Positions 49,371 through 58,500 of a DNA stretch of 64,000 bases are shown here, piece after piece. The first letter of the stretch is position 1, and each line of letters opens with the position of its first letter. The notes under the pieces are model-generated. The model worked only from the letters and a program-made list of their open reading frames with translations, ran no database searches and was not told where the DNA came from. The stretch is from Variovorax sp. OV700 (lineage in GTDB: Bacteria > Pseudomonadota > Gammaproteobacteria > Burkholderiales > Burkholderiaceae_C): assembly GCF_900099805.1 (NCBI RefSeq), contig NZ_FNDR01000002.1, forward strand, positions 124,001 through 188,000. The letters run 5' to 3'. Made by a program: the position numbers and the translations under genes.

Positions 49371-50771
49371 TCACTGTGCCTCGGGAGCTGGGGCCATCAC
49401 CTTGCCGGGATTCATCAGCCCCGCTGGGTCGAGCGCCGCCTTGACGCGGCGTGCCAGCTTCAGCTCTGCCGCCGAGCAGCACCGTTCGAGTTCGCTCACG
49501 CGGTACTGCCCAATGCCGTGTTCGGCCGAGATGCTGCCCTGGTGCTTCACGACCAGGTCGTGGACGAGCGCGTTCAACGCGGGGCCGTCGCTCGAGGCCG
49601 GAACGACCACGTTGTAGTGGATGTTGCCGTCGCCCGCATGTCCGAAGGCATTGATGCGCGAGCCGGGAAACGCGAGCGCTACCGCAGCATCGGCCTCGCG
49701 CAGGAACGCGGGAATGCCGGAAATGGGCACGGACACGTCGTGCTTGAGCGAACGCCCTTCGCGCGATTCGGCTTCGGTGATAGATTCGCGCAGCAGCCAG
49801 AGCTCGCCTTCCTGCCGCTCCGATTCGGCGATGACGCCGTCCGTCGCATCGCCCTCTTCGAGAACCATCGCAAGAAGCCCTTCCACCGCATCGCGCAGGC
49901 CGGGAAGGCACGAGCTCGCTTCCATCAGCACGAACCATTCCGAGGGCGCCAGCGGCGTCTTGAGGCCCTGGTGGCGCTCGACCAGTTCCAGCGCGGCGCC
50001 GGACATCAGCTCGAACGCGTTCAGCGTCTCGCCGATCTGCTGCCGCGCCACGCGAAGCACCTTCAATGCGGCGTCGGCATCGGGCACAGCCAGCAGGGCC
50101 GTGACGCGATGGAGCGACTGCGGTGCGAGCTGCAGCACTGCCGCCGTGATGATGCCGAGCGTGCCTTCGGTGCCGATGAACCACTGCTTCCAGTCATAGC
50201 CGGCGTTGTCCTTGCGCAGGCGGCGCAGGCCGTTCACGATCTCGCCATCGGCGGTCACCACCTCGAGGCCGAGCACCCGCGCCCTCGACATGCCATGGCG
50301 CAGCACGTTCGTGCCGCCGGCGTTGGTCGACAGCACGCCGCCGATCTGCGCGGAGCCTTCCGCCGCCAGGCTGATGGGCAGCATCAGGCCAGCGGCCGCC
50401 GCGGCCTCCTGCGCGGTCTGGAGAATGCAGCCGGCCTCGACCTCCATCGTTTCGCCGAGAACGTCGATGTCGCGGATGGCGCGCATGCGTGCGAGCGAGA
50501 GCACCACCTGCCGGCCGCTGCCGTCGGGCGTCGCGCCGCCGGAGAGACCGGTGTTTCCGCCGTGTGGCACGACTGCGATGCCCTCGCTCGCGCAAAGGCG
50601 GATCACGCCCGCGACCTCGTCGGTCGTTCGCGGCAGCACGGCGCAGCGCGCCTGGCCCTTGAACACATGGCGCCAGTCCACGTTATAGTTTTCGAGGTCG
50701 GCCGGGTCGGCCAGCACGCCGCGTTCGCCGACGATGGCGCGGAGCGCCTCCAGGAGTTGCACGTCGGTCAT
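49371..50771 (-). CDS. FAD-linked D-2-hydroxyacid dehydrogenase (GlcD/D2HGDH-like)
   Basis: A 466-residue VAO/PCMH-type flavoprotein. The FAD-binding domain has CAVLPRTTDEVAGVIRLCASEGIAVVPHGGNTGLSGGA near 43-80 and GTEGTLGIITAAVLQL near 200; the C-terminal part ends SAEHGIGQYRVSELE and LDPAGLMNPGKV, diagnostic for D-lactate or D-2-hydroxyglutarate dehydrogenases. It oxidises a D-2-hydroxy acid to a 2-oxo acid. Its start overlaps the stop of the shikimate-dehydrogenase-like gene (50768-50771). Confidence 0.93.
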   Translation of the reverse strand: MTDVQLLEALRAIVGERGVLADPADLENYNVDWRHVFKGQARCAVLPRTTDEVAGVIRLCASEGIAVVPHGGNTGLSGGATPDGSGRQVVLSLARMRAIRDIDVLGETMEVEAGCILQTAQEAAAAAGLMLPISLAAEGSAQIGGVLSTNAGGTNVLRHGMSRARVLGLEVVTADGEIVNGLRRLRKDNAGYDWKQWFIGTEGTLGIITAAVLQLAPQSLHRVTALLAVPDADAALKVLRVARQQIGETLNAFELMSGAALELVERHQGLKTPLAPSEWFVLMEASSCLPGLRDAVEGLLAMVLEEGDATDGVIAESERQEGELWLLRESITEAESREGRSLKHDVSVPISGIPAFLREADAAVALAFPGSRINAFGHAGDGNIHYNVVVPASSDGPALNALVHDLVVKHQGSISAEHGIGQYRVSELERCCSAAELKLARRVKAALDPAGLMNPGKVMAPAPEAQ

Positions 50772-51583
50772 GTTCCGCTCGCCTCCTCTGCCGGCACGCC
50801 CATGAACACGGCCATCAGCGCGATCTGGCTCGCCAGCATTGGCGCGCCGTGGTGCACGCGGCAGCCTTTCGCGCGCGCCGCCTGCAGCAGCGGCGTTTCG
50901 GCGGGCTCCATGATGATCTCGGCCACGATCTGATGGGCCCAGAGGCGGTCGGTGTTCAGCGGCAGCGCATCGCCGTCGCGCAGGCCGAGCGATGTGCCGT
51001 TGACCACCAGATCGTGCTGCGACGGATCGTCGGTTCCAAGCTCCATCGCCAGGCCGGGGAAATCTTCTTTCAGGCGGGCGATGAGTTCCTCGGCCTTGGC
51101 CGGCGTACGGTTTGCCACCGTGAGGCGCAAGACGCCAGCCTGCGCAAGCGCATAGGCGATCGCACTCGCGGCGCCGCCTGCGCCTGCAAGATAGGCGGTG
51201 AGACCCGCGGGCTCGATGCCCGCGCTGCGCAGGCCCGCGACAAAGCCTTCGCCGTCGAGCATGCCGCCGACCAGGCGGCCGTCCGCGGTCCGGCGCACCA
51301 CGTTGACGGCGCCGATCCGCTGCGCGGCTGGCGTCAGCTCGTCGCACAGCGCGGGCATGGCCGTCTTGTGCGGCACGGTCACGACGAAACCGCCCAGGTT
51401 ATTCATGCGGCGCAGCCCCTTGACCATGGCGCCAAGGCCTTCCGAGTCCACATGGATCGGCACCATGACGCCGTCGAACTTGCGCGCGTCCAGCAGACGG
51501 TTGATGCCCTGCGGCGTCTTCACGTGATGGATCGGGTCGGCCAGGATGCCGAAGATCCGCGTGTGTCCAGTGATGTCGGTCAT
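50768..51583 (-). CDS. Shikimate/quinate dehydrogenase-like protein with altered substrate site
   Basis: A 271-residue protein of the AroE fold. The catalytic lysine (K73 in TVPHK), Asn94 (GAVNVV) and catalytic aspartate (D110 in MLDGEGF) are kept, and the NADP domain has AGAGGAASAIAYALAQAG near 132-149. But the two serines that hold the shikimate carboxylate are Val21 and Thr23 (DPIHHVKTP), the Asn before TVP is Val, and the NTDG loop reads MLDG. These changes argue against biosynthetic shikimate reduction and for another ring or hydroxy-acid substrate, as in SDH-like paralogues. It lies in an operon with ALDH, GMC and GlcD-like genes, supporting a catabolic role. Confidence 0.88.
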   Translation of the reverse strand: MTDITGHTRIFGILADPIHHVKTPQGINRLLDARKFDGVMVPIHVDSEGLGAMVKGLRRMNNLGGFVVTVPHKTAMPALCDELTPAAQRIGAVNVVRRTADGRLVGGMLDGEGFVAGLRSAGIEPAGLTAYLAGAGGAASAIAYALAQAGVLRLTVANRTPAKAEELIARLKEDFPGLAMELGTDDPSQHDLVVNGTSLGLRDGDALPLNTDRLWAHQIVAEIIMEPAETPLLQAARAKGCRVHHGAPMLASQIALMAVFMGVPAEEASGT

Positions 51584-51588
51584 TTTTT

Positions 51589-53034
51589 TCAGGCCTGCGT
51601 GTAGGTGGTCTTGACCGCGGTGTAGAACTCGCGCGCATAGGCGCCCTGTTCCCGCGATCCATAGCTCGAGCCCTTGCGGCCGCCGAACGGCGCGTGGTAG
51701 TCCACGCCGGCCGTCGGCACGTTCACCATCACCATGCCGGCGGACGAGTTGCGCTTGAAGTCGCTCGCGTGCTTGAGCGAGGTCGTACAGATGCCGGAGG
51801 AAAGGCCGAACTCCGTATCGTTGGCGACGGCCAGCGCCTCGTCGTAGCTCCCGACGCGGATGACGCTGGCTACCGGGCCGAACACCTCTTCGCGGTTCAC
51901 GCGCATCGCGTTGTGGGTCTCGACGATCAGTGCGGGCGACAGATAGAAGCCCTGGTGCTCGCGCTCCAGAAGCTCGCCGCCCGCGGCCAGGCGGCCGCCT
52001 TCTTCCTTCGCGTTGGCGATGTAGAAGCAGTCCTGTTCCAGCTGGTCCTTCGAGGCGACGGGCCCGATGTCGGTGCCGTCTTTCAGCGCGTGGTCCGTGC
52101 GCAGGCCGGCCATGCGCTCGACCATGGCAGCAACGAAGCGGTCATGAATGCCGTCCTGCACGATGAGCCGGCTGGAGCCGGTGCAGCGCTGGCCGGTCGA
52201 GAAGAACGAGCCGTTCACTGCCACCGAGACCGCCTGTTCCAGGTCTGCATCGTCGAGGATCACCAGCGGGTTCTTGCCGCCCATCTCCAGCTGCACCTTG
52301 GCACCGCGCTCCATGCACCGCAGGCCGATCTGCCGCCCGGTACCCGTGGAACCCGTGAAGGTCATTCCGCGCACCTTGGGCGAGTTGACCATCGCGTTGC
52401 CGACCTTCGAGCCCGCGCCCATCACCAGGTTGAAGACGCCCGCGGGCAACGCGCCCGCGCGCACGATGATCTCGGACAGCGCCCAGGCACTGCCGGGCAC
52501 CAGGTCCGCGGGTTTGAAGACGACCGTGTTGCCGTAGGCCAGCGCGGGCGCGATCTTCCATGCGGGAATCGCAATCGGAAAGTTCCACGGCGTGATGATG
52601 CCGATGACGCCTTCGGCTTCGCGCACCACGTCCACCTCCACGCCGGCGCGGATCGACGCGAGCTTTTCGCCGCCCAGGCGCAAGGCCTCGCCTGCGAAGA
52701 ACTTGAACACGCGGCCCGCGCGCGTCGCTTCACCGATGCCTTCGGCCAGCGTCTTGCCCTCTTCGCGCGAGAGCAGGCGGCCCAGCTCTTCACGGCGCGC
52801 GAGGATCTCGCTTCCAATGCGGTCGAGTGCGTCAGAGCGTTCTTCCGCCGTCTTTCGCTGCCAAGGAAGCCGCGCCTCGAACGCCGCATCGATCGCCTGG
52901 AGCACCTGCTTCTCGTCGGCGCGGGCGTATTCGCCGACGACGTCGCTGGTGTCCGAAGGATTGATGTTGCGGTTCACGTCCGCACCGGCGAGCCATTCGC
53001 CGGCAATGTAGTTCGCCTTGAGTTCTGAAGTCAT
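51589..53034 (-). CDS. NAD(P)-dependent aldehyde dehydrogenase (ketoglutarate-semialdehyde type)
   Basis: A 481-residue aldehyde dehydrogenase. The catalytic residues are Cys284 in STGQRCTGSS and Glu250 in QLEMGGKNP; ITPWNFPIAIPAWK at 147-160 binds cofactor. The early AGEWLAG and NINPSDTSDVVGEYARAD segment, and GSYGSREQG-type tail near the end, resemble alpha-ketoglutaric semialdehyde dehydrogenases of sugar-acid pathways. It lies 5 bases from the SDH-like gene start and 24 bases from the SDR stop. Likely oxidises the aldehyde from the GMC enzyme or a later semialdehyde. Confidence 0.92.
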   Translation of the reverse strand: MTSELKANYIAGEWLAGADVNRNINPSDTSDVVGEYARADEKQVLQAIDAAFEARLPWQRKTAEERSDALDRIGSEILARREELGRLLSREEGKTLAEGIGEATRAGRVFKFFAGEALRLGGEKLASIRAGVEVDVVREAEGVIGIITPWNFPIAIPAWKIAPALAYGNTVVFKPADLVPGSAWALSEIIVRAGALPAGVFNLVMGAGSKVGNAMVNSPKVRGMTFTGSTGTGRQIGLRCMERGAKVQLEMGGKNPLVILDDADLEQAVSVAVNGSFFSTGQRCTGSSRLIVQDGIHDRFVAAMVERMAGLRTDHALKDGTDIGPVASKDQLEQDCFYIANAKEEGGRLAAGGELLEREHQGFYLSPALIVETHNAMRVNREEVFGPVASVIRVGSYDEALAVANDTEFGLSSGICTTSLKHASDFKRNSSAGMVMVNVPTAGVDYHAPFGGRKGSSYGSREQGAYAREFYTAVKTTYTQA

Positions 53035-53058
53035 GATGGGTCCAAAATGATTCGAGGG

Positions 53059-53838
53059 TCAGGTCATCAGCCAGCCGCCGGCGACATCGACCACCTGGCC
53101 GGTGATGAAGTCGGACCTCGACGAGCTGAGGAAGAGGCAGGCATCGGCCACTTCGACCGGCTTGCCAAGACGCCGCAACGGGGTGACGCGGATCACGGCA
53201 TCGTTGGCCTCGCGCGGGGCGCCGGCCACCATCGGCGTGTCGATGCGGCCGGGGGCCAGCGCATTGACCGTGATTCCGTGCGGGCCCAGTTCGCCCGCGA
53301 GATGGCGCGTCATGCCGATCAACGCCGCCTTGGTGGTTCCGTAGTGCGCAGCCACGATGTCCAGGTAGGCCTTGCCCGCGACCGACGACATCGACACGAT
53401 GCGCCCGAACTTGCGATCGACCATGCCGGGCGTGAGCCGCCGCACGAAGTTGAAGACGCTGTGAAGGTTGACGTCGACCACCCGGTGCCATTCGGCAGGC
53501 TCCATCTGCCAGATAGGCACCGGCTTGCCCGCATGCTTGGGCGAGATGCCGGCGTTGTTGACCAGCGTGTCGATGGGGCCGAGCGCGGTTTCGATGGCGG
53601 TGCATGCGGTCTCGCACTCACCGAAACTCGCCACGTCGGCCTGGGCGAAGTGGACGCGATGGCCCGCGGCACCCAAGCGCGCGGCCAACACCTGGCCGGA
53701 CGTCGCATCAAAATCCACGAGCCCCACTGCCGCGCCGTCGGCGGCATAGCGTTCCGCAATCGCCGCGCCGATGCCGCCCGCGGCGCCCGTGATGAGAACG
53801 ACGCGCTCGCGGTGTTCTCGTTTTTCAGATGCATTCAT
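53059..53838 (-). CDS. Short-chain dehydrogenase/reductase
   Basis: A 259-residue classical SDR. Start chosen at 53838 (MNASEKREHRERVVLITGAAGGIG), which is 1 base past the stop of the LivF gene; a longer frame begins at 53868. Motifs: TGAAGGIG, aspartate in VDFDA (NAD preference), NNAGIS, catalytic YGTTK, and DTPMV after the PG bend. Tucked between transporter and dehydrogenase genes, it presumably oxidises a hydroxyl of the imported compound. Confidence 0.9.
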   Translation of the reverse strand: MNASEKREHRERVVLITGAAGGIGAAIAERYAADGAAVGLVDFDATSGQVLAARLGAAGHRVHFAQADVASFGECETACTAIETALGPIDTLVNNAGISPKHAGKPVPIWQMEPAEWHRVVDVNLHSVFNFVRRLTPGMVDRKFGRIVSMSSVAGKAYLDIVAAHYGTTKAALIGMTRHLAGELGPHGITVNALAPGRIDTPMVAGAPREANDAVIRVTPLRRLGKPVEVADACLFLSSSRSDFITGQVVDVAGGWLMT

Positions 53839-53839
53839 G

Positions 53840-54544
53840 TCAATGCCCCAGGTAGGCGCGCCGCACATGCGGGTTGGCGAGCAGCTCGGCGCCGGTGCCC
53901 GTCAGCGTGATGGTGCCGTTCTCCAGCACGTAGCCGCGGTCGGCCAGCTTCAGCGTGTGAAAGACGTTCTGCTCGACCAACAGCACGGTGGTACCGCGCG
54001 ATGCCACCAGTCGCACAACGTCGAACATCTGCTCCACCAGCAGCGGAGACAGGCCGAGCGAGGGCTCGTCCATGATCAGGAGCTTGGGCTCCGCCATCAT
54101 GCCGCGCGCGATTGCCACCATCTGCTGCTCGCCACCCGACAGCGATCCGGCGAGCTGCGGCAGCCGCTCCTTCACGCGCGGGAAGATCTTCAGCACTTCG
54201 TCCAGGCGCTGTTCCCGCCCCTGGCGGGCCGTGTGCTTGTAGGCGCCCATCAGCAGGTTCTCGCGGACGGTGAGAAACGGAAACAGCTGCCGGCCTTCCG
54301 GCACCATGGTGATGCCGAGTTCGACGATCTCGTGCGGCGCCCTGCCCGACAGCTTTGCACCTTCGAATTCGATCGTGCCGCCGGTGGCGGGAATGAGACC
54401 GCACAGCGCCTTGAGCGTCGTCGTCTTGCCCGCGCCGTTGGCGCCGACCAGCGTCACGACTTCGCCCTTCTTGACGTCGAGCGAGACGCCGCGCAAAACT
54501 TCGCTCTTGCCGTAGCCGGCACAAATATCACGCAGCTTGAGCAT
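53840..54544 (-). CDS. Branched-chain-type ABC transporter ATPase (LivF-like)
   Basis: A 234-residue ATPase. Walker A GANGAGKTT at about 33-41, signature LSGGEQQ near 134, Walker B LLIMDEPSLGLSP near 155, and the LivF ending EAxLG replaced by RRAYLGH. It pairs with the LivG half of the fused protein, whose gene overlaps this start by 17 bases. The importer class takes up branched amino acids, amides, urea or aromatic and other small acids. Confidence 0.95.
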   Translation of the reverse strand: MLKLRDICAGYGKSEVLRGVSLDVKKGEVVTLVGANGAGKTTTLKALCGLIPATGGTIEFEGAKLSGRAPHEIVELGITMVPEGRQLFPFLTVRENLLMGAYKHTARQGREQRLDEVLKIFPRVKERLPQLAGSLSGGEQQMVAIARGMMAEPKLLIMDEPSLGLSPLLVEQMFDVVRLVASRGTTVLLVEQNVFHTLKLADRGYVLENGTITLTGTGAELLANPHVRRAYLGH

Positions 54545-56321
54545 CGAGGTACCCCTTGCCTAGGTAGGCTTCAATCACCGCAGGATCATTGACCACATCG
54601 GCCGGCTTGCCCTCCTTGAGCAGCCTGCCGGCATTGATGACGATGATGCGGTCGGACAGCGCCATGGTCGCCTGCATCAGGTGTTCGATCATGAGAACCG
54701 ACACGCCCGAGTCGCGGATCTTGCGGATCATGGCGATGGCGCGCGTCACGTCGGTCGGGTTCAGTCCCGCGAGCACCTCGTCGAGCAGCAGCACCTTCGG
54801 CCCCGTGGCAAGCGCGCGCGCCACTTCGAGCCGCTTCATGCCGCCGACGGTCAGACCGCGCGCCTCGTGGTCCAGCAGGGCCGTCAGGTCGGTCAGCTCG
54901 GCTACCTCGCGTGCAATAGCCTCGGCCTCCTCGGCGCTCTGCGTGCGCATGAAGGCGCCGAGCATGATGTTTTCGAGCACGGAGAGCCCGGAGAACGGCT
55001 GCACGATCTGGAAGGTGCGCCCCACGCCTGTCTGTGCAAAGCCTTCGGGCGAGCTGGGACTGGTCCATTCGCCGTTGGACTTCCGCACCTTGACCGTGCC
55101 GGCATCGGGCGCGATGAAGCCGGACAGCTGGTTGAAGACGGTGGTCTTGCCGGCGCCGTTCGGCCCGATCACGCCGAGGATCTCGCCTTCATGCAGGGTC
55201 AGCGACACGTTGTCGGTCGCGAGCAGGCCACCGAAGCGCTTCTGCAGGCCTTCTGCGACCAGCAGCGGTTGCCCCCTGGAGGTGCTCGCCACGCGGCTCG
55301 CCACCTGCTTCGGCCCAGGCGCGGGCCGGCGATGGCGCGAACCCGGCAACCGGTCGATCAACGCCAACGCGCGCCCGCCCAGATGGCCCACCAGACCGCG
55401 CGGGAAGAACAGCACCACGAGCACCAGCACCACGCCGTATACGAAGCCGTGCGTGCCGTTGCCCAGCCCGCTGAGCCAGCCGCGCGACAGTTCGGCCGCC
55501 GGCAGCACCAGGATCGTTCCGAGCAGCGGGCCGGCCACGGTGCCGAGCCCGCCGATCAGGGCGAACATCGCGATCTGGATCGAGAGCTCCAGCGAGAAGG
55601 CGGCCGAAGGCTCGATGAACGTCAGGTACATCGCGTGGAACGAACCAAGGATGCTGGTCAGCGCGGCGGAGATCACCGCGGCCGCGATCTTGACCTTGAC
55701 CGCGTTGATGCCCACCGCCCGCGCGGCATCTTCACGCTCGCGCACGGCAATCAGGTAGAAGCCGAAGCGCGAGTAGCGAATCAGCCAGCTGATCCACAGC
55801 GTCACGACCAGGAAGCCGAAGGCGATCGCCAAGTAGGCCCACTTCTCGCGGAAGATCATCCACTGGATGCCGATGTTGAGCGGCACGTTCAGGCCGGCCG
55901 ATCCGCCCGTGACGCCTTCGAAGTGCACGACGAGCAATCGGCACACTTCCAGGAATGCGATGGTCGCCAACGCGAAGAATGGGCCCCGCAGGCGAAGCGT
56001 CGGATAGGCGATCACGAGCGACGCGGCAACGGCGACGATGGCGCCGCCGAACATGCCGATCCACGGCGACAGGCCGAAGTGGATGACAAGCATCGTCGCC
56101 GCATAGCTGCCGATGGCATAGAACACGGCGTGCCCGAGAGACAGCTGCCCGGCGTAGCCGCCGACGATGTTCCAGGCCGTTGCCAGCGCACCGAAGATGC
56201 AGACCTGCACCGCCAGGTGATAGACGAAGGGCGAGTTGATCACCAGCGGCGCGGCCAGCAGCGCGAGGAGCGCCGCCGCACCGATGTACGCACGCGGATG
56301 GGTGAGTCGGGGAAAGATCAT
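54528..56321 (-). CDS. Fused branched-chain-type ABC permease and ATPase (LivM-LivG)
   Basis: A 597-residue fusion. Residues 1-325 are a LivM permease with about ten membrane segments (GGYAGQLSLGHAVFYAIGSY, GLNVPLNIG, AAFSLELSIQIAMFALIGGLGTVAGP). After a basic proline linker (about 330-350), residues 355-597 are a LivG ATPase: Walker A GPNGAGKTT, signature VGGMKR in place of the usual YGQQRR form, Walker B VLLLDEVLAGL with Val after DE. The divergent signature is one I have seen in LivG-like proteins of aromatic or xenobiotic importers. The start at 56321 was chosen because the first membrane helix begins soon after; it follows the LivH stop by 8 bases. Confidence 0.93.
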   Translation of the reverse strand: MIFPRLTHPRAYIGAAALLALLAAPLVINSPFVYHLAVQVCIFGALATAWNIVGGYAGQLSLGHAVFYAIGSYAATMLVIHFGLSPWIGMFGGAIVAVAASLVIAYPTLRLRGPFFALATIAFLEVCRLLVVHFEGVTGGSAGLNVPLNIGIQWMIFREKWAYLAIAFGFLVVTLWISWLIRYSRFGFYLIAVREREDAARAVGINAVKVKIAAAVISAALTSILGSFHAMYLTFIEPSAAFSLELSIQIAMFALIGGLGTVAGPLLGTILVLPAAELSRGWLSGLGNGTHGFVYGVVLVLVVLFFPRGLVGHLGGRALALIDRLPGSRHRRPAPGPKQVASRVASTSRGQPLLVAEGLQKRFGGLLATDNVSLTLHEGEILGVIGPNGAGKTTVFNQLSGFIAPDAGTVKVRKSNGEWTSPSSPEGFAQTGVGRTFQIVQPFSGLSVLENIMLGAFMRTQSAEEAEAIAREVAELTDLTALLDHEARGLTVGGMKRLEVARALATGPKVLLLDEVLAGLNPTDVTRAIAMIRKIRDSGVSVLMIEHLMQATMALSDRIIVINAGRLLKEGKPADVVNDPAVIEAYLGKGYLDAQAA

Positions 56322-56329
56322 GCTTGCAC

Positions 56330-57202
56330 CTATTCCGAGCCGCGGCCCAGACCGAAGAGTCCGGTCGGCCGCACGGTGAGAATGACCAGGAAGATCACGA
56401 AGTACACGACCTCCTTGAGATCCGAGCCGACATAGAAGCCCGCGATGCTGTCGATGAGCCCGATGAAGAGCGAGCCGACGACCGCGCCCGGCAGGCTGCC
56501 GAGGCCGCCGAGAACCACGACGACGAACGCCGTGAGAACGAAGTACTGCCCCACCGTCGGAAACACCGGGTACTGGACCGCGAGCAGGCCCGACGCGAGC
56601 CCCAGCAACGAGGCGCCCAGTGCGAAGACGAGGATGTAGGCCTTGTTGACGTTCACGCCCATCAGCGCTGCTGCGGCGCGGTTCTGCGCCAAGGCGCGAA
56701 AGCCGCGCCCGGTGAAGGTGTGCTGCAGGAAGACATACACGCCAAGTGCCACGAGGATCGCGATGAGGAACGTGGCCAGCTGCCCGGTGACGATGCTGAC
56801 CGGACCGATCTGGAACGCGTCGGTGCCGAAGCTCGCCTGCGCGCTGCGCACGTCCGCACCGAAGACCATCAGCGCCAGGTTCAGCAGCGCGGTGGACACG
56901 CCCACCGTTGCGAAGATCTGGATGTGAGGCTCGGCCGACAGCAGCGGCTGGATCACGAAGCGCTGCATCGCGGCGCCGATCACAAACAGCAGCAGCGCGA
57001 CCGGCACCACGGTGGCGTAGGGATGCATCCCCGTGTGCGACGTGATCATCCACGTGGCGTAGAGCCCGACCATCAGGAGCTCGCCGTGCGCGAAATTGAC
57101 CACGCGCACCACGCCGAAGATGAGCGTGAGGCTGATGCTGATGATGGCGTAGGCACCACCGAGCAGAAGCCCGTTGACCAGCAGCTGGAGAAAGATTGAC
57201 AT
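56330..57202 (-). CDS. Branched-chain-type ABC permease (LivH-like)
   Basis: A 290-residue permease of about eight membrane segments. It opens MSIFLQLLVNGLLLGGAYAIISISLTLIFGVVRVVNFAHGELLMVG, the LivH signature, and has AQNRAAAALMGVNVNKAY (coupling loop) and VVVLGGLGSLPGAVVGSLFIG later. It lies 60 bases after the binding-protein gene. With the LivM half of the fused protein it forms the channel. Confidence 0.95.
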   Translation of the reverse strand: MSIFLQLLVNGLLLGGAYAIISISLTLIFGVVRVVNFAHGELLMVGLYATWMITSHTGMHPYATVVPVALLLFVIGAAMQRFVIQPLLSAEPHIQIFATVGVSTALLNLALMVFGADVRSAQASFGTDAFQIGPVSIVTGQLATFLIAILVALGVYVFLQHTFTGRGFRALAQNRAAAALMGVNVNKAYILVFALGASLLGLASGLLAVQYPVFPTVGQYFVLTAFVVVVLGGLGSLPGAVVGSLFIGLIDSIAGFYVGSDLKEVVYFVIFLVILTVRPTGLFGLGRGSE

Positions 57203-57262
57203 GCGTTGTCCCCCGCCGCGCGCCGAGGGGCGCGGCTGAAGATGAAAGGAAATGGGCGCCGC

Positions 57263-58474
57263 TCAGTCCGCGCGGGCAGCGATCGGCTTGGCGGTGGCCA
57301 CGCCTTCGGGGTAGACGGTTTCGAGCTTGCCCTTTTGCCACTGCATCAGGTTGGTGGTGGCGAGCTTGTTCTGGCCGTTCTCGGCAAAGTCGAATCCCCA
57401 TCCGGCGGCGCTGGTGCCGGATGCCTTCTTGTAGGCCAGGACTGCCTCGCGGATCTTGTCCTTGTCGGTCGACTTGGCAGCGGCAAGCACGTCGAGGAAA
57501 GCCTTGGCACCGACGTAGTTCACAAGGCTGTGGCCCGAGCGCGGCGGCGTTCCGAACTGCTTCTGGTAGGCCGCGGAGAATGCGCGCAGACCGGGCGCGC
57601 CGTTTTCGGCCATGGTGTCCTGCGGAAAGTCGACGTCGTAGGCGCCGTCCATCGCGGCGCCCAGCTGCTTGGCGGTGTCGGTGAGCGAGTAACCGCCGCC
57701 CGCGCCGATCAGCGCCTTGGGCTTGAAGCCGGCATTGGCGGCCTGCTTGATGAACAGCGTGGTGTCGTTCTGATAGGAGGTCTGCAGGATGACATCGGCA
57801 CCCGCACCCTTGAGGCGAAGAACGAGCGACGAAAGATCGACGCTCTTGGCCGAGTACGACTGGCTTTCGACCACGTTCAGGCCCAGCCGCTTGGCTTCTT
57901 CCTTCTGGAAGCCGCTCACCAGCGTTCCGTAGGAGCCGTCTTCGAAGATGATCGCGATCTTCAGTGCCTTGGGGTCCGTTTTCAGCTGCGTCGCCACGAC
58001 CTTGACGACCGCTTCGATGCTGCGCTCGGCAAAATTCTTGGCGGTGGAGTTGCTGCGAAACACGTACTTCATGCCACGGCCGGTGATGGTGTCTGCCACC
58101 GCGCCCAATTCGAAGTAAGGAACGCCGGCCAGCTCCGTCACCTGCGTGGCGGCGGCCGAGACACCGGAGGCATAGCTTCCGAACACCGCGGTGACGTTCT
58201 CCACCGAGGTCAGGCGCCGCGCTTCGCCGACCGCCTGGTTGGCATCGACCGCGTCGGCTTTCACCAGCACGATCTTGTTGCCGTTGACGCCGCCGGCGGC
58301 ATTCCGTTCGTCGACGGCCAGCTGCACGCCGCGGAAGCTCTCGTCACCCAGCAAGGCCAGTCCACCGCTGAATGGGTACAGCGCGCCCAGCTTGAGGTCG
58401 GCGCCGTGCGCCGCCGTGATTGAAAGGGCGGCGGTGCAGGCCAGCGCGGCCGTCAGGTTCCTGAGAAGTTGCAT
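57263..58474 (-). CDS. Branched-chain-type ABC transporter substrate-binding protein
   Basis: A 403-residue LivK-like periplasmic protein. The start at 58474 has GGAG 8 bases upstream and gives a proper signal peptide (LLRNLTAALACTAALSITAAHG-AD); a longer frame starting at 58588 runs through the operators and is rejected. Mature features are LKLGALYPFSGGLALLGDESFRGVQLAVDERNAAGG, AVFGSYASGVSAAATQV, and IFEDGSYGTLVSGF. Members of this branch bind amides, aromatic acids or other polar small molecules as well as leucine. First gene of the pathway operon, directly under two LacI-type operators. Confidence 0.93.
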   Translation of the reverse strand: MQLLRNLTAALACTAALSITAAHGADLKLGALYPFSGGLALLGDESFRGVQLAVDERNAAGGVNGNKIVLVKADAVDANQAVGEARRLTSVENVTAVFGSYASGVSAAATQVTELAGVPYFELGAVADTITGRGMKYVFRSNSTAKNFAERSIEAVVKVVATQLKTDPKALKIAIIFEDGSYGTLVSGFQKEEAKRLGLNVVESQSYSAKSVDLSSLVLRLKGAGADVILQTSYQNDTTLFIKQAANAGFKPKALIGAGGGYSLTDTAKQLGAAMDGAYDVDFPQDTMAENGAPGLRAFSAAYQKQFGTPPRSGHSLVNYVGAKAFLDVLAAAKSTDKDKIREAVLAYKKASGTSAAGWGFDFAENGQNKLATTNLMQWQKGKLETVYPEGVATAKPIAARAD

Positions 58475-58500
58475 GGGGTATCTCCGTAAGTGCAATGATT

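Noticed and set aside
47770..50184. Extended N-terminus for the GMC oxidoreductase reaching into the next gene
   Set aside because: The dinucleotide-binding motif begins at residue 4 from the ATG at 49368, as in the family; the extension is the GlcD-like gene read in another frame.
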